Shown in pieces: positions 1-8,658 of a stretch of 42,508 nucleotides of DNA. The stretch lies in contig DXBV01000016.1 of assembly GCA_019116345.1 (NCBI GenBank), forward strand, positions 1 to 42,508, read 5' to 3'. The notes under the pieces were generated by a model. The model saw only the letters and a list, made by a program, of their open reading frames with translations. It did no database searches and was not told where the DNA came from. Every line of letters starts with the position of its first letter. The stretch's first letter is position 1. The position numbers and the translations under genes are program-made. Origin of the DNA: Candidatus Allofournierella merdipullorum. Lineage in GTDB: Bacteria; Bacillota; Clostridia; Oscillospirales; Ruminococcaceae.

Positions 1-1880
1 ACGACCGGGAACTCCAGGCCTTTGGCCGAGTGCATGGTCATCATGAGCACCGCGTCCTCGTCCTCGCCGGTCTGGTCGGCGTCCGTGTACAGCGCCATTT
101 CCTCGAGAAAGCCGGAGAGCGAGGACTCGGAATGGTCATTTTCATAGTTTACAATATAGGACTTGAGCTCCTCGATGTGCTCGATGCGGCTCTGCTCCTC
201 TGTGCCGCCCTTTTCCTCGAGCGCGGCGCGGTAGCCGGTCCTGTCGAGCAGCTCATCGTACAGCTCAGAGAGCGAGAGGAATTCGCGCTGCTGACGCAGG
301 TTTTCCATCATCACGCCGAACTTTTCCATTGCGCCCGCGCCGCGCGAGAGCGCCGGGAACTGCGAGGCGTTGCGCACCACGTCGTACAGCAGCATGCCGT
401 TTTCCAGCGCCAGCTGCGCCGCGGTCTCGACCGATTTGTCGCCGATCTTGCGCGCGGGCACGTTGATGATGCGGCGCAGGCGCAGCTCGTCCGCCGGGTT
501 CTCCAGCACCCAAAGATAGGCGAACATATCGCGGATCTCGGCGCGGGAGAAGAAGTCGCGGCCCTTGTACACGCGGTAGGGGATGTTCGCGCGGATGAAC
601 GCGGCGGCGATGTTATCGCTGAGTACGTTGTTGCGGTAGAGCACCGCAAAATCGCCCCAGCGGCGGCCCTGCTGCACGCCCTCGCGGATGGTGTCCGCGA
701 TGTAGGCGGCCTCGCCCTCCTGACTGTCCGAGCGGTGCAGGTGGATCTTCGCGCCGTCGCCGTGGTCGGTCCACAGCTCCTTGCCCTTGCGGCCGACATT
801 GTTGCGGATGACTTCGTTGGCGGCGTTCAGGATGTTGCCGGTCGAGCGGTAGTTCTGCTCGAGTCGGATGGTTTTCGCGTTTTTGAACTGCTTTTCAAAC
901 TCGAGGATGTTGGTGATGGTCGCGCCGCGGAATTTGTAGATACTCTGGTCGTCGTCGCCGACCACGCAGATGTTTTCATAGTACCCGGCGAGCAGGCTGG
1001 TGAGCACATACTGGGCGTAGTTGGTGTCTTGATACTCGTCCACAAGCACATAGCGGAACTTGCGCTGGTAGTATTCGAGCACCTCGGGGTTGCTTTGCAG
1101 CAGCAGGACGGTCTTCATAATGATGTCGTCGAAATCGAGCGCGCAGGCCTTGCGCATCTCTTTTTCGTACAGCTTGTACACGTCCGCGACCTTTTCGCGG
1201 AAGTAGTCGCCTGCGGCGTCTGCGGCGAACTGCTTGGGCGTCATCAGCTTGTCCTTGGCGCGCGAGATCATGCTGATGACCGTGCGCGGATCGTAAGTCT
1301 TGGGGTCGAGGTTCAGCTGCTTGAGGACGTTCGTGATCACGCGCTTTTTGTCGTCCTCGTCGTAGATGGTGAACGCGGTCTCAAAGCCCAAAAGGTCGCC
1401 GTGCCGCCGCAGGATGCGCAGGCAGGCGGTGTGGAAGGTGTGCGCCCAGACCGCGGCGGCAGCTTCCTCGTCGTCCAGCGCGGCGGTCAGGCGCTCGCGC
1501 AGCTCGCGGGCCGCCTTGTTGGTGAAGGTGATCGCGATGACCTCCCACGGCTTTGCCGGGTGCATGGCGCACAGCCGCTCGGCGTGCGCGCGGTTTTCCG
1601 GCCTGGGGTCGGTCAGGTATTCGGTCAGGAACAGCAGGTCGTCCTCGGTCGCGCCCTCGGGCGCATATTCGCTCGTCAGCCCCTGGCCGAAGCGCAGGAT
1701 GTTGATGATGCGGTTGATCAGCACGGTGGTCTTGCCGCTGCCTGCGCCTGCCAGAATGAGCAGGGGGCCTTCTGTGGCGAACACGGCCTCGCGCTGTTTG
1801 TCGTTCAGATTCGAGAAGCGCTGCTCGATGACTGCGCGCCGCACGGCGGCGTATTTGAGGTCAAATTTGGTCGGTTCCAT
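1..1880 (-). CDS. pcrA: UvrD/PcrA-type superfamily 1 DNA helicase (5' part; C-terminus outside window)
   Basis: ATP-dependent 3'-5' DNA helicase of repair and rolling-circle replication. Reading leftwards from ATG at 1880, about 626 codons are open and run off the window edge; the family usually has 720-780 residues. Visible motifs: Walker A GAGSGKT at residues 45-51, motif Ia ITFTNKAARELR, the DFDDII segment, motif II VDEYQD, motif III GDDDQSIYKFRGA, motif IV QNYRS, and motif V MHSAKGLEF near the edge. GAGGAAACC precedes the start. It diverges from the XRE gene on its right. This is a chromosomal housekeeping gene and not part of the mobile element. PcrA is favoured over other UvrD members by overall resemblance only. 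Confidence 0.93.
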   Translation of the reverse strand, partial: MEPTKFDLKYAAVRRAVIEQRFSNLNDKQREAVFATEGPLLILAGAGSGKTTVLINRIINILRFGQGLTSEYAPEGATEDDLLFLTEYLTDPRPENRAHAERLCAMHPAKPWEVIAITFTNKAARELRERLTAALDDEEAAAAVWAHTFHTACLRILRRHGDLLGFETAFTIYDEDDKKRVITNVLKQLNLDPKTYDPRTVISMISRAKDKLMTPKQFAADAAGDYFREKVADVYKLYEKEMRKACALDFDDIIMKTVLLLQSNPEVLEYYQRKFRYVLVDEYQDTNYAQYVLTSLLAGYYENICVVGDDDQSIYKFRGATITNILEFEKQFKNAKTIRLEQNYRSTGNILNAANEVIRNNVGRKGKELWTDHGDGAKIHLHRSDSQEGEAAYIADTIREGVQQGRRWGDFAVLYRNNVLSDNIAAAFIRANIPYRVYKGRDFFSRAEIRDMFAYLWVLENPADELRLRRIINVPARKIGDKSVETAAQLALENGMLLYDVVRNASQFPALSRGAGAMEKFGVMMENLRQQREFLSLSELYDELLDRTGYRAALEEKGGTEEQSRIEHIEELKSYIVNYENDHSESSLSGFLEEMALYTDADQTGEDEDAVLMMTMHSAKGLEFPV

Positions 1881-2102
1881 TGGTTTCCTCGTTTCGTTTT
1901 GGAGATACACAATCAGTATACCATAAACCCGGAAAGAAAACAAATGTTCTTATTTTGTGCGCAGCCGGAGGCAGAGAACGGATGCTATGGAAGAAAATGC
2001 CGGACAAAGAAAAACATGGAATTCTTTTGTGTACTAAAAAGCAACAATTTGTAATTTCAAATACTATAATATGTATTTCTAATGCCCAAAAAGTGATTAT
2101 TA

Positions 2103-2116
2103 CCATATTTATATGG
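2103..2116. promoter_or_regulatory. Short palindrome upstream of the XRE gene, possible operator
   Basis: CCATAT-TT-ATATGG lies 41 bases before the XRE start, downstream of an AT-rich stretch holding a TATAAT at 2065-2070. The position suits autoregulation by the XRE protein. The six-base arms in AT-rich DNA could arise by chance. The divergent 1881-2156 gap must also hold the pcrA promoter, which I cannot place. Confidence 0.3.
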
Positions 2117-2156
2117 AGAAACTTCATAGATACACTATCTGTGGGAGTGATTTACA

Positions 2157-2384
2157 ATGGAATTTAAGCATTCAGACAAATATCGCAAGTTCGGTTTGAA
2201 TGTGGCATACTACCGTAAGGACCGGCGCTTTACACAGGAGGGGCTGGCGGAGGCGGTTGGGGCGGACCGGTCGACGATCGCAAAGATCGAGAATGCGTCC
2301 GTGGGTGCGTCGCTGGATATGCTGTTCAACATTGCCGATGCGCTCGGCATCGAGCCGTACAAGCTGCTCGATTTCCGCGACTGA
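2157..2384 (+). CDS. Small XRE-family helix-turn-helix regulator
   Basis: A 75-residue protein that is essentially one Cro/C1-type helix-turn-helix domain. Residues 22-60 carry the typical pattern: FTQEGLAEAVGADRSTIAKIE followed by a hydrophobic helix and a C-terminal GIEPYKLLDF. GGGAGTG precedes the ATG. The DNA upstream is markedly AT-rich. It stands alone between the divergent helicase gene and the symporter, so it may be a chromosomal regulator or a remnant of a mobile element. Its target is unknown. Confidence 0.85.
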   Translation: MEFKHSDKYRKFGLNVAYYRKDRRFTQEGLAEAVGADRSTIAKIENASVGASLDMLFNIADALGIEPYKLLDFRD

Positions 2385-2490
2385 TGCGGCGGACAGTCGC
2401 GGAACAACAGGGCAATATGGCGGGAGAAAGGTATCAATTTCAGTATTTACTTGATTTTATGCAGGATATTCAGTATAATAAGTATATATT

Positions 2491-2604
2491 GCGAGCCCGC
2501 GCAAGGACGCGCGGACCGCTCGCGGCTCCCGGATAAAAGGACGAAAGAGGACGCAGGCCGCGTCCTGTCTGGAAAGGGAGCGAAGCCCCGGCTTCGCTCC
2601 CTTT
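2491..2604 (+). promoter_or_regulatory. Hairpin-rich leader of the symporter gene
   Basis: Three inverted repeats follow one another in the leader. CCGCGC/GCGCGG sits inside GCGAGC/GCTCGC near 2491-2524. A second pairs AGGACGC with GCGTCCT near 2549-2567. A perfect 14-base repeat, AAAGGGAGCGAAGC (2573-2586) with GCTTCGCTCCCTTT (2591-2604), has a CCCG loop and ends in TTT. The last is terminator-like but has a poor T tract. The arrangement suggests attenuation or RNA-level control of the symporter. I cannot match it to a named riboswitch. Confidence 0.45.
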
Positions 2605-2645
2605 GTCATATCCGGAACACAAAAAAGAGGGGAAGGGTTCAACCA

Positions 2646-4031
2646 ATGGAGGCATTTTCCAATATCGTCACTGCGATCGACAACTGGATCTGGGGCCTGC
2701 CGATGATCGTGCTGCTGCTGGGCACGCATCTGTTTATGACCGTGCGCACCGGCTTCATCCAGCGCAAGACCTTTACGGGCATCCGCCTGTCGGTCACCAA
2801 AGACCCGGATTCGCCGGGCGACGTCAGCCAGTTTCAGGCGCTGACGACCGCGCTCGCGTCCACCATCGGCACGGGCAATATCGTCGGCGTGGGTACAGCG
2901 GTGTTCCTCGGCGGCCCGGGCGCGGTGCTGTGGTGCTGGCTGACCGGCGTGTTCGGCATCGCGACCAAGTACGCGGAGAGCCTGATCGCGGTCAAATACC
3001 GCGTGCAGACCAGGGACGGCCGCATGCAGGGCGGCGCGATGTACGCGCTTGAGCGCGGGCTGAACATGAAGTGGCTGGGCGTGCTGTTTGCGCTGCTGGC
3101 CATGCTGGCCTCGTTCGGCATCGGCTGCGGCACGCAGATCAACGCGATCTCCGAGATCATTCAGGGCAACAGCCCGATCTATATCCCGCCGCTGGCGATC
3201 GGCATCGTGTTCGCCGCGATCACCGCGGTGGTCATCATCGGCGGCATCAAGACCATCGCGAATGTCTGCGAAAAGCTCGTGCCGTTCATGGCAGCGTTTT
3301 ATGTGGTGGGCTGCCTGATCATCCTGTGCATCAACTATGATTTCATCCTCCCTGCGCTGCAGGCCATCCTCACGCTGGCGTTCAAACCGGGCGCGGTCGC
3401 GGGCGGTCTGGTCGGCGGCGGACTGCGTCTTGCGATGCAGTACGGCGTGGCGCGCGGCCTGTTCTCCAACGAGTCCGGCATGGGTTCTGCGCCGCTCGTG
3501 GCGAGCGCCGCGCAGACCCGCAACCCGGTGCGGCAGGCGCTGGTTTCCGCGACCGGCACGTTCTGGGACACGGTCGTCGTGTGCCTGATGACCGGTCTGG
3601 TGCTGGTCACCACGATCATGAAAAACCCGAACATCAATATGGACATGATCGAGGACGGCAGCCAGATGACCACTGCGGCCTTCTCGCAGATCCCGGTGCT
3701 GGGGCCGATGATCCTTGTGGTCGGCATCATCACGTTCGCGTATTCCACCATCCTCGGCTGGTCGTATTACGGCGAGCGCTGCTGCGAGTACCTGTTCGGC
3801 AAAAAGGGCATGCTGCCGTATAAGATCCTGTTCATCGCGGTCATCGTGATCGGGCCGGTGCTGTCGCTCGATCTGGTCTGGACGATCGCGAACATCCTCA
3901 ATGCGCTCATGGCGGTGCCCAACCTGGTGGCTGTGCTGCTGCTTTCCGGCGTGATCGCAAAGGAAACCAGGCATTACCTGAAAAACCTCGACGAGGTCGA
4001 CACGACCGAGATCCCGGTCGTGGACAAGTAA
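2646..4031 (+). CDS. Sodium:alanine/glycine symporter, AGCS family
   Basis: A 461-residue integral membrane transporter that would import alanine or glycine with sodium. The ATG at 2646 is chosen because GAGGGGAAGGG precedes it and the protein then begins MEAFSNIVTAIDNWIWGLP, as in the AGCS family; the frame is open further upstream but that part crosses the hairpin leader. About ten hydrophobic segments are visible. The family signature region reads STIGTGNIVGVGTAVFLGGPGA, and GLFSNESGMGSAPLVASAA lies in the second half. Length is normal for the family. It appears monocistronic, with a structured leader before it and a terminator after it. It is the last chromosomal gene before the element. 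Confidence 0.93.
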   Translation: MEAFSNIVTAIDNWIWGLPMIVLLLGTHLFMTVRTGFIQRKTFTGIRLSVTKDPDSPGDVSQFQALTTALASTIGTGNIVGVGTAVFLGGPGAVLWCWLTGVFGIATKYAESLIAVKYRVQTRDGRMQGGAMYALERGLNMKWLGVLFALLAMLASFGIGCGTQINAISEIIQGNSPIYIPPLAIGIVFAAITAVVIIGGIKTIANVCEKLVPFMAAFYVVGCLIILCINYDFILPALQAILTLAFKPGAVAGGLVGGGLRLAMQYGVARGLFSNESGMGSAPLVASAAQTRNPVRQALVSATGTFWDTVVVCLMTGLVLVTTIMKNPNINMDMIEDGSQMTTAAFSQIPVLGPMILVVGIITFAYSTILGWSYYGERCCEYLFGKKGMLPYKILFIAVIVIGPVLSLDLVWTIANILNALMAVPNLVAVLLLSGVIAKETRHYLKNLDEVDTTEIPVVDK

Positions 4032-4095
4032 ACAGGCAAGACAAAAGCCGCCCGAAAGGCGTGACCTCATAAGGACATCTTCAAGATTTAAGGGG

Positions 4096-4129
4096 AAGGC
4101 AGGCATTGCAGCAGCAATACCTGCCTTTT
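4096..4129. terminator. Terminator after the symporter, near the element's left end
   Basis: AAGGCAGGCATTGC (4096-4109) pairs with GCAATACCTGCCTT (4114-4127) around an AGCA loop with one mismatch, followed by TTTTC on the plus strand. It lies between the convergent symporter and recombinase genes and could serve both. Confidence 0.75.
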
Positions 4130-4137
4130 CCTATCCG

Positions 4138-5801
<1,664 letters not shown>

Positions 5802-5826
5802 GTTCAGAGCTTGTGTCATGTTAACT

Positions 5827-5855
5827 CTGAAGGGGCGGAAAGTCCACCCCTTCAG
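5827..5855 (-). terminator. Hairpin between the 57-residue ORF and the recombinase
   Basis: CTGAAGGGG (5827-5835) pairs perfectly with CCCCTTCAG (5847-5855) across an 11-base loop. The stop of the small ORF lies inside one arm. There is no strong T tract, so it is more likely a processing or attenuation hairpin than a full terminator. Confidence 0.4.
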
Positions 5856-6025
5856 GCGCACTGTTTCTCTTTTTTCAGATCCATGTCGATGAGCGTTTTC
5901 AGTTTATCCTCCGGCGTGCATTTCCCGTCTTCTGGAAAGAGTGAAACCACATGGATCAGCCGGCCGTGGCTCAACTGGTCGCGCTCCACACGGACAGCAG
6001 TTTGTATCAACTTGTCTTTGGGCAT
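5852..6025 (-). CDS. Small protein of unknown function upstream of the recombinase
   Basis: A 57-residue ORF starting MPKDKLIQTAVRVERDQ and ending DMDLKKEKQCA, charged and without a membrane segment. AGGAGGG stands five bases before the ATG, a strong ribosome binding site. It lies directly upstream of and in the same direction as the recombinase, so the two are probably co-transcribed. Small proteins beside serine recombinases are sometimes recombination directionality factors; nothing in the sequence proves that here. I do not recognise the family with certainty. Confidence 0.65.
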   Translation of the reverse strand: MPKDKLIQTAVRVERDQLSHGRLIHVVSLFPEDGKCTPEDKLKTLIDMDLKKEKQCA

Positions 6026-6135
6026 GACATCCCTCCTGGCTCAAAGTAAGAGGAAACCAGTCTGTTGCGCCCATGAAACGAAATACCTCTCCATCCCCCT
6101 CCCGAAAAAATGCCCAAGTGAATACCCTGCCACGG

Positions 6136-6171
6136 AAAAAAATAAAAGGTGTCCCCGGTAGAGGACACCTT
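6136..6171 (-). terminator. Intrinsic terminator/attenuator reading towards the recombinase operon
   Basis: On the minus strand AAGGTGTCC and GGACACCTT form a perfect 9-base stem (6146-6154 and 6163-6171), followed by TTTTATTTTTTT. It lies between the divergent control region (6180-6245) and the small ORF/recombinase pair. Transcripts starting at the control region would therefore be stopped unless read through. Confidence 0.7.
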
Positions 6172-6183
6172 GGCTTTCCCCTC

Positions 6184-6212
6184 TTGCAGATGGCCACAAG
6201 GACGTATATACT
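6184..6212 (+). promoter_or_regulatory. Probable promoter of the XRE/ImmA operon
   Basis: TTGCAG at 6184-6189 and TATACT at 6207-6212 are separated by 17 bases. The palindromic operator begins 11 bases after the -10 box, where it would cover the transcription start. Confidence 0.5.
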
Positions 6213-6222
6213 AATGCTAAAG

Positions 6223-6242
6223 TGTTCTCTGAAAAGAGAACA
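6223..6242. promoter_or_regulatory. Palindromic operator, copy 1
   Basis: TGTTCTCT-GAAA-AGAGAACA is a perfect inverted repeat just downstream of the predicted promoter and 20 bases before the XRE start. A near-identical site occurs at 7272-7289, including flanking AAAG before and AGA after. Paired operators flanking a regulator/ImmA module are typical of repressor binding sites; the XRE protein is the obvious candidate. Confidence 0.75.
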
Positions 6243-6262
6243 AGAATAGGAGGCGCACTACA

Positions 6263-6640
6263 ATGGAACAGACATTCGGCAGTTATGTGCGGGAAAAACG
6301 GATGGCCCGCGGGCTGTCCCTGCGCGGCCTGGCGGCGAAACTGGAGGTGTCCCCGGTCTATATGAGCAACATGGAAAACGACCGGAGGCCGGCGCCGGCA
6401 AAAGAGAAACTGGATCATCTCATCGAGATCCTGGGCCTGTGCCAGGAGGACGTGGAACGGCTGCTGGATCTGGCGGCCAGATCCAGAACCAGGCAGGTAT
6501 CCGCGGATCTTCCGGAATATATCATGGAAAGGGATATCGTGCGGGCCGCGCTGCGGACAGCGAAAGAGGTAGACGCTACAGACGAGGAATGGCAGGAGTT
6601 TATCAACCGCATCACCCAACGGGGAACACAGGACGAGTAA
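6263..6640 (+). CDS. XRE-family repressor of the element
   Basis: A 125-residue protein with an N-terminal Cro/C1-type helix-turn-helix (about residues 8-62: LSLRGLAAKLEVSPVYMSNME) and a C-terminal helical part (63-125). AGGAGG at 6248-6253 precedes the ATG. It starts 20 bases after a perfect palindromic operator and is followed by an ImmA-type protease gene whose start lies 16 bases after its stop. In ICEBs1 the analogous pair ImmR/ImmA represses the element until the protease cleaves the repressor; the same role is inferred here. Autoregulation is likely from the operator position. Confidence 0.9.
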   Translation: MEQTFGSYVREKRMARGLSLRGLAAKLEVSPVYMSNMENDRRPAPAKEKLDHLIEILGLCQEDVERLLDLAARSRTRQVSADLPEYIMERDIVRAALRTAKEVDATDEEWQEFINRITQRGTQDE

Positions 6641-6656
6641 AACGGGAGGCCGGAGC

Positions 6657-7256
6657 ATGCGGAAGTATTATACAGAGCAGGCCATAGAGGGCATCGCCCG
6701 GCGTGTGCTGGACGCTTACGACGCGCGGCTCTACCGCGGCCAGCCCTGCACCATCCCTATTGAGGATCTCATCGAGCGTCACGGCCTGACGCTGGAGTTC
6801 CAGTACCTTCGGAAAAATGGCCGTATCCTTGGCAAGACTGTATTCGATCATGGCCTGGAGGCCGTATATGATATGGAGCAGGGGCAGTATACGCTGTTTC
6901 CCGTAAGAGCAGGCACTATCCTCATAGACGCCTCCCTGTGCGAGGAAGAAAGCAGCACCGGCCGCCTGCGGTTTACTGAGGCCCACGAACTGGCCCATTG
7001 GATCCTGCACAAAGGGCTGTATACGGGTACCGGGGAGAGTGCGGCACTGCAGCCTGCTGTCAAAGAAACAAGTATGGAGACCCAGGCCAACATGCTTGGA
7101 TCCGCCCTGCTCATGCCCATGCCTATGGTGAAACGCTGTTTTTATCAGATGCGAAGCGGCCGGGATGACCATGCCGTAGTCTGCGCAATGGCCGAGGTGT
7201 TCCAGGTATCCCGTCAGGCCATGTGGATCCGCCTCGCCAATCACCACCTGCTGTAA
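6657..7256 (+). CDS. ImmA/IrrE-type zinc metallopeptidase
   Basis: A 199-residue protein with the metalloprotease motif HELAH at residues 110-114, preceded by RLRFTEA as in the ImmA/IrrE family, with conserved helices after it. The family cleaves XRE-type repressors of mobile elements after DNA damage or cell-density signals. GGGAGG precedes the ATG. It follows the XRE gene in the same operon and precedes the second operator copy, which supports a role as the derepression switch of this element. Confidence 0.9.
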   Translation: MRKYYTEQAIEGIARRVLDAYDARLYRGQPCTIPIEDLIERHGLTLEFQYLRKNGRILGKTVFDHGLEAVYDMEQGQYTLFPVRAGTILIDASLCEEESSTGRLRFTEAHELAHWILHKGLYTGTGESAALQPAVKETSMETQANMLGSALLMPMPMVKRCFYQMRSGRDDHAVVCAMAEVFQVSRQAMWIRLANHHLL

Positions 7257-7271
7257 AAATTTTACCAAAGC

Positions 7272-7289
7272 GTTCTCTAAATAGAGAAC
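7272..7289. promoter_or_regulatory. Palindromic operator, copy 2
   Basis: GTTCTCT-AAAT-AGAGAAC matches copy 1 (6223-6242) in both arms and in the flanks; only the outermost pair is lost. It lies between the ImmA gene and the zinc-ribbon gene, 22 bases before that start, so the zinc-ribbon gene and perhaps genes downstream are likely under the same regulator. Confidence 0.7.
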
Positions 7290-7311
7290 AAGAGTGTGAG
7301 GGAGGTTTGCC

Positions 7312-7518
7312 ATGAAACAAACGAGAAGGACACGCGCGGTCCGCTGCCCGGTATGCGGGCGCGGGCGTGTGATCGACGCTGCCTTCGGGGTGGATCCGAA
7401 TTGCCTGCACCTCTACGGGCCGGAACAGGCAGACAAGGCGGAGCTGTTTTCCAAATGTCCTACATGCGGGGTGCAAGTCGGCATCTCCTTTGAAAAGAAC
7501 AGATATACTTATAAATAA
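7312..7518 (+). CDS. Small zinc-ribbon protein
   Basis: A 68-residue protein with two CxxC knuckles, CPVC at 12-15 and CPTC at 49-52, spaced to form one treble-clef or ribbon zinc site. GGGAGG precedes the ATG. Its own operator copy lies 22 bases upstream and an intrinsic terminator lies 64 bases downstream, so it is probably a separately controlled single-gene unit. The function is unknown; a role as a small nucleic-acid-binding or adaptor protein is possible. Confidence 0.75.
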   Translation: MKQTRRTRAVRCPVCGRGRVIDAAFGVDPNCLHLYGPEQADKAELFSKCPTCGVQVGISFEKNRYTYK

Positions 7519-7581
7519 TGAAGAAATGACCTCGTCAAGCGCACCAACCGCCCGCATAAGAAACGGGAACCATCGCGTTCG

Positions 7582-7627
7582 GAGCCTTACAGGCAGCAGT
7601 TCTGCTGTGCTGTAAGGCTCTTTTTTT
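7582..7627 (+). terminator. Strong intrinsic terminator
   Basis: GAGCCTTACAG (7582-7592) pairs perfectly with CTGTAAGGCTC (7610-7620), with an inner CAGCAG/CTGCTG stem, followed by seven T. It closes the XRE/ImmA/zinc-ribbon block. Confidence 0.92.
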
Positions 7628-7701
7628 GCGTTTTTCCGCAGCAGGACAGCGGAAAGGCAGGAAATGCGCGACTTCTGGCAGCCCTATATAGCGAAATACC
7701 C

Positions 7702-7754
7702 GTGATCTCCGACTCAGAAATTTTCACTTTAAAAAATCTGAGATCGGAGACCAC
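7702..7754 (+). promoter_or_regulatory. Long hairpin holding the ribosome binding site of the sigma-like gene
   Basis: GTGATCTCCGACTCAGA (7702-7718) pairs with TCTGAGATCGGAGACCAC (7737-7754) with one mismatch and one bulge around an AT-rich loop. The right arm contains GGAGA, which is the only plausible ribosome binding site for the ATG at 7759. A folded leader would block translation of the gene. Confidence 0.6.
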
Positions 7755-7758
7755 ACAT

Positions 7759-8253
7759 ATGGAAAAATGGCAGGAAAATCGCAATTACAGAAGGATCAAG
7801 GACCAGAACGGAAATATCGTCGCCAACATCATCACCGTGGATGGTATGGACGTGCCGGTCACAGAGGAAGTGTACGCAGCCTATGCCAAGATGGACCGCC
7901 GGGAACGGTATCTCAGCGAGGACGTCCCCGCGGGCAGGCTCCTCTCGCTGGAGCAGATGGCGGAGGATGGCGTCCAGCCGGACTATGTGGGCGCGGAAAC
8001 AGTCCCCAGTGCTGAAGATCACCTCCTCGCACGGGAGTCGGGACGGGAGTGGAAAGAATTGTCCGGCCTGCTGCCAGCCGCCCTCATTTCGTTGGAGGAC
8101 AGGGACCGGCAGCTCATTACCGCGCTGTTCTTCGACCACATCTCCACCAGGGAGTGCGCCCGGCGTATGGGCGTGACCCAGCGGGCGGTCATCAAGCGCC
8201 GTGACCGGATCCTGCGGGACATGAAAAAATATTTTGTAAAATTTTCGGCGTGA
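7759..8253 (+). CDS. Sigma-70 region-4-like helix-turn-helix protein
   Basis: A 164-residue protein. The C-terminal part (about 108-157: SLEDRDRQLITALFFDHIST followed by CARRMGVTQRAVIKRRDRIL) resembles region 4 of sigma factors, the helix-turn-helix that reads the -35 box. Region 2 is not recognisable, so this is more likely an accessory regulator than a full sigma factor. The ATG at 7759 is preferred over an in-frame GTG at 7702 because the latter lies inside the leader hairpin with no ribosome binding site. Such proteins are common in clostridial ICEs next to replication genes. Translation is probably limited by the hairpin. Confidence 0.8.
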   Translation: MEKWQENRNYRRIKDQNGNIVANIITVDGMDVPVTEEVYAAYAKMDRRERYLSEDVPAGRLLSLEQMAEDGVQPDYVGAETVPSAEDHLLARESGREWKELSGLLPAALISLEDRDRQLITALFFDHISTRECARRMGVTQRAVIKRRDRILRDMKKYFVKFSA

Positions 8254-8658
8254 GGGTATTCACTTGGCCTTTTTTTCGGGAGGACAGTGGAAGGAGGGAA
8301 ACCCTCCTCCGCTGCTCCTTGAAAACTTCATACCAGCAATGCGGGTAACATACAGCCGCAGCCCACCCCACAGCGCGCGCCACGACCCGGCCGGTCCCCG
8401 GCCGGCGAGCGATACAGCCTGTGACCGGCCCTGGCAGGTCGGGCGTGTGTGGACACGGCTTCCATAATGACACACCGAGCACGGCCTGCGCGTAAGACAG
8501 GCGGCGCTGCTCCGGGATTGAAAGCAGTAGAGATCCCGGAAATATGCCCGTGAGGTTTCTGGCCGGAAACCTGCCCGCATTGTTCCCTATCATCGGGGGG
8601 GCGAGCCGCAAATACGATGAAACCAAACATGCTGAAAAAATAAAAGGATTTGATCAAT
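8254..8658 (+). other. Structured noncoding region before the helicase gene
   Basis: About 400 bases without a convincing gene. They hold several hairpins: GGAGGG/CCCTCC near 8294, CCGGCCGG repeated at 8387-8394 and 8398-8405, TCCGGGAT/ATCCCGGA (8511-8518 and 8533-8540), and AGGTTTC/GAAACCT (8553-8559 and 8566-8572). A run of seven T lies just after the sigma-like gene. The density of stems suggests a noncoding RNA, an attenuating leader of the helicase gene or a replication/transfer site. I cannot tell which. Confidence 0.45.

Noticed and set aside
30-2054. A long plus-strand open frame opposite the helicase
   Set aside because: The minus strand carries all helicase motifs; the plus frame is a composition artefact that also runs into the AT-rich intergenic region.
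2457-4106. A 549-codon minus-strand frame opposite the symporter
   Set aside because: His/Arg/Asp-rich low-complexity translation typical of a shadow frame; the plus strand encodes a clear AGCS transporter.
8264-8467. A 67-codon plus-strand frame in the structured noncoding region
   Set aside because: Proline-rich, without a ribosome binding site or similarity; the DNA is better explained by hairpins.
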